NCBI GenBank assembly: GCA_016710435.1
Contig: JADJVV010000018.1
Coordinates: 1-16,874 of the forward strand
Direction of reading: 5' to 3'
DNA length: 16,874 bases
From: Hyphomicrobiales bacterium
GTDB lineage: Bacteria; Pseudomonadota; Alphaproteobacteria; Rhizobiales; Aestuariivirgaceae
Shown here: in pieces, positions 1 through 8,653 of the stretch
How the letters are laid out: every line of letters begins with the position of its first letter
Numbering within the stretch: position 1 is the stretch's first letter
Made by a program: the position numbers and the translations under genes
The notes under the pieces: model-generated
The model's input: only the letters and a program-made list of their open reading frames with translations
Database searches by the model: none
What the model was told of the DNA's origin: nothing

Positions 1-14
1 GATGTAGCGCTGGC

Positions 15-950
15 GTTCCGCTGTACGCCCCTCGCGACAGCGAATAGAAACGCGCCGCCGCCTCGCCCGTGAGGAGTGCGTGCTGCGTTCCGCTGTACGC
101 CCCTCGCGACAGCGAATAGAAACGGGCACGCTCACTCGTGTCGATGTACACCGCAGAGTTCCGCTGTACGCCCCTCGCGACAGCGAATAGAAACTCGGCG
201 ATAACCGCGAAGGCGTTGTTGGTCGCCTCGCAGTTCCGCTGTACGCCCCTCGCGCCAGCGAATAGAAACTTGTGGCTCCAAAAGCCCTCCACCCGCGCCC
301 AACTCAGGTTCCGCTGTACGCCCCTCGCGACAGCGAATAGAAACCGCCTGGCACGCTTCATGTCGCGGTTCGTTGCGAGAACAGTTCCGCTGTACGCCCC
401 TCGCTACAGCGAATAGAAACTGTTCGGTGCGTCACCGAAATTGACGCCCGACGCCATGACGGGTTCCGCTGTACGCCCCTCGCTACAGCGAATAGAAACC
501 CCATGACCGCGTCAGCGCCCCAACCGTCGGTGTCATAGTCGGGTTCCGCTGTACGCCCCTCGCGACAGCGAATAGAAACGGTGTCGATCTCCGACCCTGG
601 GGTGTCAGAGGCGCTACGTTCCGTTGTACGCCTCTCGCGACAGCGAATAGAAACGGGAATCCAAACCTCTTTGCCTTGCTTGACCCGTTCCGCTGTACGC
701 CCCTCGCGACAGCGAATAGAAACGGACGACGACCGTCGGCGGGTTGTACACATCCACGGGTTCCGCTGTACGCCCCTCGCGACAGCGAATAGAAACGACG
801 TGGCGACGTCCAGAAGGGTCTGCAAGTTCCGGGCGCTGTTCCGCTGTACGCCCCTCGCGACAGCAAATAGAAGCTCGTGGGTCCGGTGCCGAGCTGAATC
901 CCGGCTATTGGGCGTTCCGCTGTACGCCCCTCGCGACAGCGAATAGAATC
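15..950 (+). CRISPR. CRISPR array 1 (13 repeats; left end outside window)
   Basis: Thirteen copies of a 37-bp repeat start at 15, 87, 158, 233, 308, 384, 463, 543, 618, 687, 760, 838 and 914. Spacers are 32-43 bp, a variable length usual for type III. The repeat begins GTTCCGCTGTACGCCC and ends ACAGCGAATAGAAAC. The GAAAC end indicates transcription on the + strand, so the leader lies left of the window and the distal end is near 950. CGCTGT and ACAGCG form a 6-bp stem, and CGC/GCG adds 3 bp beyond a bulged A, leaving a CCCTC loop. Cas6 cleavage below this stem would leave an 8-nt 5' tag ATAGAAAC (inference). Point variants occur in repeats 4, 6, 7 and 9, and repeats 12-13 are mutated at their 3' ends. 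Bases 1-14 are part of an earlier spacer. Confidence 0.98.
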
Positions 951-986
951 CTTACGGAGCCACCAGACTCCGCTCGTCTGCAAAAG

Positions 987-1095
987 GTGCCGCCGCACGC
1001 CCCTCGTGACACGAATCGCGTCGGACAACGGAGGCTTGATCGTGATTCTGACACCAGACACTCAGGCCTCCGCCCCCACGCGACAGCAAACACTT
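987..1095 (+). repeat. Decayed distal tail of CRISPR array 1 (two degenerate repeats)
   Basis: After the last clear repeat (ends 950), a 36-bp spacer-sized gap leads to a degenerate copy at about 987-1020 that keeps ACGCCCCTCG and a GACA..CGAAT remnant. About one repeat-spacer unit later, a more decayed copy at about 1063-1095 keeps CCTCCGC and ACGCGACAGC. The progressive decay fits the old, leader-distal end of an array transcribed left to right. It runs almost to the ribosome binding site of the next gene. Confidence 0.75.
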
Positions 1096-1110
1096 TCCTA
1101 AAGGAAATAG

Positions 1111-2883
1111 ATGAGGCCCCCTGCTACGCATTCTGACCATCGACGCGTGTCTCCGTATTGGAGGGTGTTCACCAGGACGACGTCTCCAGTGTGGGTCGCC
1201 ATCCTCTTGGGCGTTGCTGGCTCCGCCTACGCGCCCTTCTTCTTCGCCAACTACTTTGATGTCCCCATCAAAGATCCGGCGACCGGCCTGGTTTTTGGGG
1301 TGCCCTTGGGGCACCTACTCGTAGCCGTCCTAACTCCAGCCGGGGCATTGGCGACGCTGGTCTTTAAGCTCGGGGAACGAAGTGCGCGCGAGCGTGAGCT
1401 TGAGCAGAAAGATGAGGAGAACTTCAGTCTGCGACGCGGAGTTGATCGCGAGGGCGTCAACCAAGCTCTGACAGATTTTCACCATTGGGCTCTACTAACT
1501 CTCGATCCGAACCACACTCGAGTGGCCTGGCGCATGATCGTCTCTCTAGCCCAGAGTGCTCCCGAGGTCGGGATTCAGGCAGTCGATCTCGCTTGGGAGC
1601 GGATATCCGCTCTTCTTCGCGAAGGGTGCCCACTAGGGTGCGAGCAGCGTGACTTTCATATCCATGACGTGGGTCCGTGGCTGCTCGCCGCACCAGTCGA
1701 CTCCCTGCGCACACTCTTAAGGCTCCCTCGCATGCTCGAACAGGCCCACGAGATGCGCCTTCCCTCAGATCTAATTCCTGTGCGGCTGCCTCAAGTTCTT
1801 GACCTCGATCTCGGGCCAGCACATGTCTTGGACCTGGGTCGCCTGATCATGGTTGCGGACCGTGAGTTTGAATTGAGGATCCACGGGGCTCCCGGCGCAC
1901 AGGTCGTTCTTCCACAGGTTCCACTAGGGACGCGACTTCGTGTCCAGGTTACCGGAAGCGTGAAACTTGAAGGTGCTTCGGTCGATGGAACTCTGCACTT
2001 GAGCGCCTTAGGCAGTTGTCCGCCCGAGGAGACTCGCTTTGTAGAGCTTTCAATCAAGGGTGTATCTGATACGGGGACGGTGGCAGTCAGCACTGAGGGG
2101 AAGTCCGTGAGTTGGAACGCTTCGTTGGGAGCCGTGGCAGGCACATGTGTTGTAGACCTTCTATCTCCCAGGAGTACGCGCTTCCAACTTGGAGCGGATC
2201 TCATTAGAAGTGTCGGCGGAACAATCACGCTGACCGGATCCTTGTTCGACGTTTCCAGTGTAGAGCTGAGGCTGAAGGATGTGGACAGTGACTATTCGCT
2301 GGGTTCCTCAGGTTTGGTTATCGAATCGTTAAGCGTTGCAGAGTCGTCGCGCGTAGACATCTTCCACGAACTTGCATCAGCAGGTGCCGCCTATCGGGGT
2401 ATCGTGGTTGGGGATTCAAGCGTCTTCGCTGCTCATGTGGCGTTTCCTCCGGGAACGATCTCGGGTGAGATCATTGCATCTGACGTTGAGCTCTCTGGCG
2501 TGGCGCGCCGAGGGGTTCGTGGACTCGACAGCTCGGCGCCTCGCTTTGAGATTTGCTTTACGTCTGAGAACACGTTTGGGGGCGAGTCTCTTCGGATCCG
2601 GAATCTTCGTGCTGAAGGTGGGTGTATTCGAGTGGTCGGTCCGGTGGATGCAGGCTCTGCAGGTATGCCGATTCCGAGCCTCGTGACATTGGATGGAACG
2701 GGCGATGGCACGCTCTGGGTCGAGGCCACAGCGCCGGGGCACACCGAGGATGGAAAGGGAGGCAAGAGATCAACCGAAGCCTGTACGGAGGTGCTGTTCG
2801 TCGGTGAGCTGGACGCGCTGACGATCGACGAGCAGAGCACCGGGGTGAACCTGGAGCGCACTCGGCGACGTGTGGCCAGCTAG
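1111..2883 (+). CDS. Two-TM membrane protein with a long beta-rich C-terminal region, unknown function
   Basis: This 590-aa protein is not a family I recognise. Two hydrophobic segments (about 27-47 and 64-86) suggest a two-TM N-terminus. A short, highly charged stretch follows (about 88-112), then a helical, Trp/Leu-containing region (about 112-225). From about 230 to 560 the sequence is rich in Val, Ser, Thr and Gly with short alternating beta-like segments (for example GTITLTGSLFDV), suggesting a beta-solenoid or stacked beta domains; this is inference. The start is ATG 1111 with AAGGAA at 1101-1106. That ribosome site lies in a small palindrome, TTTCC-TAAA-GGAAA (1094-1107), which could mask it. 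Codon use looks less G+C-rich than the cas genes, hinting at a different origin. It sits between array 1 and the cas operon, with 136 bp before the first cas gene, so it may be an accessory protein or an unrelated insertion. No CARF, HEPN or nuclease motif was recognised. Confidence 0.8.
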   Translation: MRPPATHSDHRRVSPYWRVFTRTTSPVWVAILLGVAGSAYAPFFFANYFDVPIKDPATGLVFGVPLGHLLVAVLTPAGALATLVFKLGERSARERELEQKDEENFSLRRGVDREGVNQALTDFHHWALLTLDPNHTRVAWRMIVSLAQSAPEVGIQAVDLAWERISALLREGCPLGCEQRDFHIHDVGPWLLAAPVDSLRTLLRLPRMLEQAHEMRLPSDLIPVRLPQVLDLDLGPAHVLDLGRLIMVADREFELRIHGAPGAQVVLPQVPLGTRLRVQVTGSVKLEGASVDGTLHLSALGSCPPEETRFVELSIKGVSDTGTVAVSTEGKSVSWNASLGAVAGTCVVDLLSPRSTRFQLGADLIRSVGGTITLTGSLFDVSSVELRLKDVDSDYSLGSSGLVIESLSVAESSRVDIFHELASAGAAYRGIVVGDSSVFAAHVAFPPGTISGEIIASDVELSGVARRGVRGLDSSAPRFEICFTSENTFGGESLRIRNLRAEGGCIRVVGPVDAGSAGMPIPSLVTLDGTGDGTLWVEATAPGHTEDGKGGKRSTEACTEVLFVGELDALTIDEQSTGVNLERTRRRVAS

Positions 2884-3019
2884 CGGATCGAAGGTCACAC
2901 TGCAGCCTCGGCGCGTCCCAGCGGAGATCCGGGCAACCCCCGATATGACTCTGTCCGTCAGGTCTCATCAGCGAGCCGGTTCCGGTTGGTGATCCGCAAC
3001 TTCCCCCGAGGGAGGCGCC
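2884..3019 (+). promoter_or_regulatory. Intergenic region before the cas operon, probable promoter location
   Basis: This 136-bp gap is the only non-coding interval between gene 1111-2883 and the overlapping cas genes, so an operon promoter is expected here. I cannot assign -35/-10 boxes with confidence. A spaced inverted pair CGGATC (2884-2889) and GATCCG (2926-2931) is present without a T-run, so it is not a clear terminator. The ribosome site GAGGGAGG ends a few bases before ATG 3020. Confidence 0.4.
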
Positions 3020-5104
3020 ATGGCCAAGGATGTCTTTGTCAACCCCTACGCCTTCGTTCCGTTGCCGGGCGCGGTCGTTCGACGTCCAGCCGACGGCCAC
3101 GGGGGATCTGCACCCCAAGAGGTCTACTCCGGCGTGGTCGACGTCGAGTGGCGCCTTGAGACGCCCCTCTTGCTCCCGGCGGTCGCTGAGGCCGAGGGGT
3201 GGGTGCGAAGTGACGGTTCCATCAGCATTCCCGGATCGTCCATCAAGGGGGCCGTCCGCTCCCTTCATGAGGCTGCTTTCAATGGATGCCTTCGCATCAT
3301 CGACGAGGGTTTCGTTCCGAGTTACCGGGATCCGGCCGGCAAGCCGGATGACGCTGACCTTTGGCGCCTGGGGATCGTCCTCAACAGCGCTGACGGCTAC
3401 CCCACTCTCGTCCAGATGACGTCCAAGAGATCCGAACGATGGGTGGACGCCACCGAGCTCGCCGCGTCGTGGCCGGAGGGACGCACGCCCACGAACGGCG
3501 ACATCGTCACAATCGAGGGGCAGTCCAAGACGTCCCCCCTGGGCCGGGAGGAGGTGCCGTCGGTTCGCCACGTGGAGGTTGTGCGACTCCGCTCCGCGCC
3601 CTCCGCGGGCGACACATCCACCTTGCCGATCGGGCAGGTCTTCCTTCCCACGGACACTGCTGCTAGGCGCCAGTTCCGGCGTGATCGGACCAAGGCACGT
3701 GCGTTGTGGGCAACAGCCACGCTGATCGAAGAGACCGCCACCTACGACCAAGACGACGCTGCGTGCGTGGCAGGCCGTCAGGAATACCGTGATGCCTGCC
3801 GGGGCTCTGATGACCGACGTCGCCTGGAGGGGACACAAAAGGACGGCAAGGAGGAGCCCCTGTGGCGGGAGCGCGCCGAACTCAAGCCCGTGACCTGGTG
3901 GACGCACCTCGGCACCAAGGATACGGTCGCGCAGCGCATCGCCCAGAGTGGCTTCCTCTTCCGGGGTGATGTCGTCTGGGTCCGAGTCAGCGCTGGCAAG
4001 ATCACCGGTATCCGCCTGGCTCAACTCTGGCGGCGCCCTGGCAAGGGGGCCGTTGGCCAGCGCATCGGTGACAGTGCCCCTTGTCTGAGCGGGCCGGACC
4101 CCGAGCAAGACGCGCTCTGCCTCACCTGCTCGATCTTCGGTGCCGCCGACACTGGGGGCAAGAAGAGCGAACGCGGACAACAGCTTTCGTATGCCGGTCA
4201 CGTCCGTTTCGGGTCTGCGACCAGTGCCAAGGGCATCGCCCTCAAGGCGGTCGACCTGGCCCCCCTAGGGACGCCCAACCCTGGAAGCGGGATGTTCTAC
4301 CTCCGGATGCCCGGCGACCCCCGACGCGAAGATCAGAACGACATCGCCAGCCACTGGGGGAGCAAAACCGACACTCCGCCACAGCTCATCGCTGGCCGCA
4401 AGTTCTACTGGCATGGCGACCCCGACGCTCAAGCTGCTCACTGGCGCAAGGTGTCGGGTCGGCCTCAGCTACCGCGCTATCAGGCCACCGAAGAGCAACG
4501 CCGCGGGAAACTGTCTAGGGCAGCCAAGCTGGTCCCGTCCGGGACGGTCTTCTCCACCCGGATCGCGGTCGACCAACTCAACTCCCTCGCACTTGAATCG
4601 CTCTTGGATGCACTGGACCCCACTCGCCTCCTCGCACTCTATCCAGGAGCCGGTCGCCACATCTCAGTTCGCTTGGGCGGTGGCAAGCCCTTCGGGCTGG
4701 GTTCTGCTACTCCTCGGATCGTCTCGGTCGACATCCGCAAGACGCGAGACAGGTATGCCGTGGCCGTCACCACGGCGGAGGCATGGACGTCCACCGAAGC
4801 CCGCTCACGGGCAGCCAAACTTCACGAGCGGGTAGGCCGATTCGCGGCGAATCTTCCCTATCTGGCCAGGCTGCTTGATCGTGGGGGGTTGGGCGACTCC
4901 GAGCCCTACCTCAGCTACCCGCCAGGTGATTCTTGGGACCGGATGGGCAGCAGAGAGTTCCGCGAGAGCTTCGCCTTCTTCCAAGCGAACAATGGCCAGC
5001 AGCTCGCCCAGGGGAGACGGCGGCCATGGGCGCCATTGCCGCGCCCACTGCCGGAAACGAACGTCGAGTTGCCCATCGCTCTGCGGCGAGGAGGTGCCCG
5101 ATGA
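3020..5104 (+). CDS. Cas7-like RAMP with large insertion (TIGR03986-like), type III effector subunit
   Basis: This 694-aa RAMP protein is about two to three times the usual Cas7 length. The N-terminal RAMP region has the Cas7 motif IPGSSIKGAVRSLHEA (about 70-85). A long charged insertion follows (about 110-350, especially 255-300). The RAMP-type CLTCSIFGAADTGG motif is at about 367-380 (C367, C370) and a Gly-rich segment, RLGGGKPFGLGSA, lies near 550-565. This layout matches TIGR03986 RAMPs, which correspond to the Cas7-insertion subunit of III-D variants. Its expected role is a backbone subunit near the 3' end of crRNA that binds and may cut target RNA; the family role is known, the assignment here is by motif. 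ATG 3020 has a strong GGGAGG site. The end overlaps Cas10 by ATGA. Product name is confident, exact subunit position less so. Confidence 0.88.
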   Translation: MAKDVFVNPYAFVPLPGAVVRRPADGHGGSAPQEVYSGVVDVEWRLETPLLLPAVAEAEGWVRSDGSISIPGSSIKGAVRSLHEAAFNGCLRIIDEGFVPSYRDPAGKPDDADLWRLGIVLNSADGYPTLVQMTSKRSERWVDATELAASWPEGRTPTNGDIVTIEGQSKTSPLGREEVPSVRHVEVVRLRSAPSAGDTSTLPIGQVFLPTDTAARRQFRRDRTKARALWATATLIEETATYDQDDAACVAGRQEYRDACRGSDDRRRLEGTQKDGKEEPLWRERAELKPVTWWTHLGTKDTVAQRIAQSGFLFRGDVVWVRVSAGKITGIRLAQLWRRPGKGAVGQRIGDSAPCLSGPDPEQDALCLTCSIFGAADTGGKKSERGQQLSYAGHVRFGSATSAKGIALKAVDLAPLGTPNPGSGMFYLRMPGDPRREDQNDIASHWGSKTDTPPQLIAGRKFYWHGDPDAQAAHWRKVSGRPQLPRYQATEEQRRGKLSRAAKLVPSGTVFSTRIAVDQLNSLALESLLDALDPTRLLALYPGAGRHISVRLGGGKPFGLGSATPRIVSVDIRKTRDRYAVAVTTAEAWTSTEARSRAAKLHERVGRFAANLPYLARLLDRGGLGDSEPYLSYPPGDSWDRMGSREFRESFAFFQANNGQQLAQGRRRPWAPLPRPLPETNVELPIALRRGGAR

Positions 5105-6597
5105 CCGTGTACCTCGGAATTGGCGCTGTGCGGATCCAGACATGGCTGGCGCACACTCCCAAACTGACGCATCTCCGTGGCGCCTCTCAAGCGCTTCGCG
5201 AGCACACCGCCAACGCGCGCATCGAAGACTGGCTCAAGAAGACTGGGACCGGCGCAAGCGTCGTGAAGGAAGCCGGTGATGTCGACGGGGTCGTCGCGCT
5301 CAAGCTCCAAGGAGCTGTCGACCCGGCGGCCGTGGCCGGGCGCGTCGTGGCCGATCTCCACCACAGACTCCCCGGCGTGCAGTGGGCAGCATGGTGGTGC
5401 GAGGCCGAGAACTACCTCAAGGCCATGTGGCGGTCCACCGACCCTGACGACCCTATGCCCCGACTTGAGTTACTGCCCCGGCTTCAGGACAACCCGGTCG
5501 CCGAGTCATGCCCCGACTGCCGACGCGAGCCTCTTACCGTCGACAACTCTTCAACAAGCGGCTCAGGAGCTGACTGCACCGCCCGAGACCGCGCGCAGCA
5601 GGCCCAGATGGCTGCGGCGAAGCAGGCCGGGGGGCGGTGGGCGGGCATACCTGGCACGTGGCCCGCAGACTTCGACACGCTCGCCGCCAAGGGCGGACTG
5701 GCGGATGACACCCAGGGCCCTCAAGCAGTGGGTCGACGCGACTCGCGCAGCCACCTCGCCACGATCGCCGCTGACGGCAACGGCATTGGGGGCCTGGTGA
5801 GCGCGATCACCCAGTGCCACGTGCCGCTCGACGGGCTCTACGCCGACACAGTCAAAGTGATCAATGAGGTGATGGAGAACTCTGTCGTTGCTGCCGCCCA
5901 GGAGGCAGGCGACCCGGCTGCACTGATCAAGGTCGTGATCCCTCACTACGTTGGCGGAGACGACTGTCTGGTCAGTATCCCAGCGGCAGCCGCCTGGGTC
6001 TTCGCCGCGAAGCTGGCAATGCACTTCGATGAGGCGAGAAGGGAACTGCTCACGAGACTCGATGCGGACGTCGCCGAAGCAACCGCCAACCACCCTGGCG
6101 CGGCGGAGACCACCGCTGACGTCCGGGCCCGAATCAGCGCCCTCTCATTGGGAGTCGGCATGGTTTTCGCAAACTCATCGCACCCCTTCTCCGAGACCGC
6201 AGCGATGGCGCACCGCGCATTGGATCGGGCCAAGCGCGACGCTAGCGGGAGGAGCGCTCGGATCGGTTGGGCCGATCTCACTGCCGAATCCGGCGCTCTT
6301 GGAAGGGAATATGACGCCATCTCGACGATCGACGTCGCTACCGTCCTCAGACAACTTGTGCCTGACGCTGGGGGCGTCGGCACCGATGTCTTCGCCCTAA
6401 GCCCTTCCGCGCGTTCACAGCTCGGGAGCATCCTGCGCGACACCAGGGTGACGGACCCCGAAGATCAGCAGAAACGAATCCAACGGTGGGCCAAGCGCAC
6501 AAACTCGACCCTCACCACGACGGGTGTCGATCTCCCGGCGACCTTGTCCCGAGCCCGGTGGTGGCCGGAGACGAACATGGAGGAGAACGACCGATGA
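5101..6597 (+). CDS. cas10: Cas10 (Csm1/Cmr2-type), HD domain absent, GGDD present
   Basis: Large subunit of the type III complex, 498 aa. The palm/cyclase motif YVGGDDCLVSIP places GGDD at 285-288, and the ADGNGIGG segment (D225) supplies the usual upstream palm acid. The intact GGDD predicts cyclic oligoadenylate synthesis upon target RNA binding. A CPDC zinc-ribbon half is at 137-140, but only one further Cys (C159) is visible, so the second zinc pair is incomplete. No N-terminal HD nuclease domain is seen: the protein opens directly with a short fold beginning MTVYLGIGAVRIQTW, and it is much shorter than canonical Cas10 (roughly 700-1000 aa). ATG 5101 is chosen because it has GAGGAGG 6 bp upstream and overlaps the previous stop as ATGA; a longer in-frame start at 4933 would run far into the upstream gene. 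Confidence 0.93.
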   Translation: MTVYLGIGAVRIQTWLAHTPKLTHLRGASQALREHTANARIEDWLKKTGTGASVVKEAGDVDGVVALKLQGAVDPAAVAGRVVADLHHRLPGVQWAAWWCEAENYLKAMWRSTDPDDPMPRLELLPRLQDNPVAESCPDCRREPLTVDNSSTSGSGADCTARDRAQQAQMAAAKQAGGRWAGIPGTWPADFDTLAAKGGLADDTQGPQAVGRRDSRSHLATIAADGNGIGGLVSAITQCHVPLDGLYADTVKVINEVMENSVVAAAQEAGDPAALIKVVIPHYVGGDDCLVSIPAAAAWVFAAKLAMHFDEARRELLTRLDADVAEATANHPGAAETTADVRARISALSLGVGMVFANSSHPFSETAAMAHRALDRAKRDASGRSARIGWADLTAESGALGREYDAISTIDVATVLRQLVPDAGGVGTDVFALSPSARSQLGSILRDTRVTDPEDQQKRIQRWAKRTNSTLTTTGVDLPATLSRARWWPETNMEENDR

Positions 6598-7175
6598 CGT
6601 CCAGCGACGCGGCGCCCCAGCACGGCACCCTAACGTTTTCCATCACCTTCCACTCGCCGTTCCATGTGGGCTCGGGAGTCGCCAGTCGCGGTCTGGATCG
6701 GGTGATCGACCGTGAGAACCCGCTACCGGCAACGAGCCTCAAGGGCGTGATGCGAGCAGCCGCGGCCGAAACCCTTTGCTTACCTTCGCAGTTGGTGACT
6801 GAGGTCTTCGGTGGTCCAGGAGCAGGCGCGTGCCCTTGGTGGTGGAGCGACGCCCGGCTGATGGAGGACACGCCCTCGATTGACCGTTTGGCCCGAATCC
6901 GAGTCGACGAGGCCACCGGGACAGTCCAGCGGGGCTTCCTGATGATGGGCGAAGTGGTGTGGAGCTCCGGGGCCGAATTCACGGTCACTCTCAGCGAAGC
7001 TCGCAACGACGAGACGGTCGCCCGACATGAGCTTGTCCTTCGCGCCGCTGCCCGCGCGGTCAGTGGAATCGGCGGGGCGCGCAGACGAGGCGAGGGCTGG
7101 GTGACCATCACGGATTCACGGCCGTGGGGCAACGCCGAAAGCACAGCACTTCTCACAATGAAGGCAGCATCATGA
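6594..7175 (+). CDS. Single Cas7 (Csm3-like RAMP) subunit
   Basis: This 193-aa RAMP protein is the size of a minimal Cas7. The N-terminal segment SPFHVGSGVASRGLDRVIDR, followed by PLPATSLKGVMRA (about 21-54), matches the Csm3/Cmr4 region ending in a SSLKG-type motif. D35 in GLDRVI sits where Csm3-type proteins carry the target-RNA-cleaving Asp; this is inference by motif alignment. A Gly/Arg-rich loop GIGGARRRGEGWV (about 158-170) is the RAMP C-terminal glycine-rich loop. The start has GGAGGAG 8 bp upstream and an ATGA overlap with cas10; the stop forms another ATGA overlap with the Cas5-like gene. In the III-Dv complex the matching Cas7 is fused to Cas5-Cas11; here it is separate. Confidence 0.88.
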   Translation: MTSSDAAPQHGTLTFSITFHSPFHVGSGVASRGLDRVIDRENPLPATSLKGVMRAAAAETLCLPSQLVTEVFGGPGAGACPWWWSDARLMEDTPSIDRLARIRVDEATGTVQRGFLMMGEVVWSSGAEFTVTLSEARNDETVARHELVLRAAARAVSGIGGARRRGEGWVTITDSRPWGNAESTALLTMKAAS

Positions 7176-8653
7176 CGACCCTGCTCCGTTACGAGCTCAC
7201 GCCTCGTGCTCGACTTTCAGCGGGGCGTTCGGCACAGGTTCTGAACAGCCGCGACATTCACACCGTCATTCCCGGCACTACCGTCCGGGGCGCCCTCGGC
7301 TGGACTTGGTGGAGGAGCGCAAGCCATCGTTTTGTTGGCCAGGCTCCCCAGGCGACCTTCGACACCCTCTTCGGCGCGGCTCTGCAGGTGCGGCAAGCCG
7401 TCCCGGCGCCCACGTGGGACACGGACAAGCTCGCGCGGCTGGAGCCGATGTCATGGGTGAGGTGCAAATACCCCACCCCGGAATGCCCCGCCACATGGCA
7501 CGACGAAGTGGTGAGCCCCCGCCGCCAGTGCCCCGTATGCCGTGGGCCGTTGAAGTCAGGACGAGGCTGGAACGTGCCGCAGGAGTGGAGCGTGTCAGCC
7601 ACCAGAACCGCTTTGGTGGGAGGAGTGGCCGCCGACGAGCAGCTCTACGCACGGCGGGCTCTACGCAACAACGGCATCGCACTCACGGGAACCCTCAGCG
7701 TGAAGGAACACCTCATCACGTCCGAAGCGATGGAATGGCTGCTGACCGACAAGGAGATCGGGGTCGGTGGGCAACTCAGCACCATGGGCCGGTGCGCGTG
7801 GACCTGCACCAAGGTCGACGAACCTGCGGAGGTCAGTGAAGCTGGCGACTACTCACTGCGTCTCCTGTCGCCCGCAATCCTTGTGGATGAGCTGGGTGCA
7901 CCGAGCCTGGATCTTGCCCACGCCGTGGAACAGCAGGTCCTGGCCGCGGGAGGGACAGTGACGACCGGAATCCTCAGGACCCGCCCGGTCCCGGTATCAA
8001 CCTGGCATGGAGTGGCCGGCCTCCCCAAGCCCGAAGATTGGGCCGTCGAAGCCGGTTCCGTTGTGGCGCTGGGCAACATCGACCAGGTAGGCCTCCGGGC
8101 CCTGCGGAGCGGCGTGGGCATTCGCCGCCTTGAGGGCTACGGAACGGTCAGCCTCGTGCCGGTCGCAGCACTGCAACGAGACGATGCGCCCGAGTCGCAG
8201 GAGCTGACCACCGCACCGACTGTCAAGCGGGAGTCCCCGTCACGCCCAGTCGTCACATTGGCGTCGCAACCGCCCCCGCGGCATACCGAGGCGGTGTCAA
8301 CGCGACCGTCCGCTGACTCGACGCCAGAGCAGTCCTCGGCACAGCCGTCCGGCACTCCGGAGGACTCGCCGCCGCGCAGCCCCGTGGACCTTGTCCTCGA
8401 CAACATCCTTGACCCATCGACGCGGCACGCCACTGCCAAGGGGATGCTCGCGCAGGCACGGAACTTCATGCGAATGCGCGACAACGGATTCCCAGAGGCA
8501 TTCATCCGGGCGAAGGTCGACGAGGTTGACGGCCTGGCGTGGATGCGGGACTTGACCGGGCCAGTCCAACGACAGGTGCGGGACATCCTGAGCAGCGAAA
8601 GCCTGGCCACCCACACTGAGGCACTCAAGGGCATCGTGGGGAGCGGATCATGA
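7172..8653 (+). CDS. Cas5/Csx10-like RAMP with C-terminal helical (possible Cas11) domain
   Basis: This is a 493-aa protein. The N-terminal RAMP region has IPGTTVRGALGWTWW (33-47). A four-Cys module, C98-x6-C105-x14-C120-x2-C123, probably binds zinc. The C-terminal part of the RAMP core has RSGVGIRRLEGYGTVSL (about 312-328), a Gly-rich loop typical of the Csx10/Cas5 group. Residues about 335-403 form a Pro/Ser/Thr-rich, low-complexity linker. Residues about 404-493 are predicted helical, with DLVLDNIL, MLAQARNFMRM and VQRQVRDILSS. In the III-Dv effector a Cas11 small subunit is fused downstream of Cas5, so the tail is a candidate Cas11; this is inference. No separate Csm2/Cmr5-size gene is seen elsewhere in the operon, which supports the idea. 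The start overlaps the Cas7 stop (ATGA), as does the stop with the next gene. Confidence 0.85.
   Translation: MTTLLRYELTPRARLSAGRSAQVLNSRDIHTVIPGTTVRGALGWTWWRSASHRFVGQAPQATFDTLFGAALQVRQAVPAPTWDTDKLARLEPMSWVRCKYPTPECPATWHDEVVSPRRQCPVCRGPLKSGRGWNVPQEWSVSATRTALVGGVAADEQLYARRALRNNGIALTGTLSVKEHLITSEAMEWLLTDKEIGVGGQLSTMGRCAWTCTKVDEPAEVSEAGDYSLRLLSPAILVDELGAPSLDLAHAVEQQVLAAGGTVTTGILRTRPVPVSTWHGVAGLPKPEDWAVEAGSVVALGNIDQVGLRALRSGVGIRRLEGYGTVSLVPVAALQRDDAPESQELTTAPTVKRESPSRPVVTLASQPPPRHTEAVSTRPSADSTPEQSSAQPSGTPEDSPPRSPVDLVLDNILDPSTRHATAKGMLAQARNFMRMRDNGFPEAFIRAKVDEVDGLAWMRDLTGPVQRQVRDILSSESLATHTEALKGIVGSGS

Noticed and set aside
2884..3019. Rho-independent terminator after gene 1111-2883
   Set aside because: The CGGATC/GATCCG pair is short, has a 36-bp loop and no T-run.
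2558..4201. 547-codon open frame on the - strand
   Set aside because: It lies opposite the strongly supported Cas7-insertion gene and gene 1111-2883, has no recognisable domain, and is explained by high-G+C antisense openness.
4933..5100. N-terminal extension of Cas10 to an in-frame start at 4933
   Set aside because: It would overlap the preceding gene by about 170 bp; ATG 5101 has a good ribosome site and the ATGA overlap seen throughout the operon.
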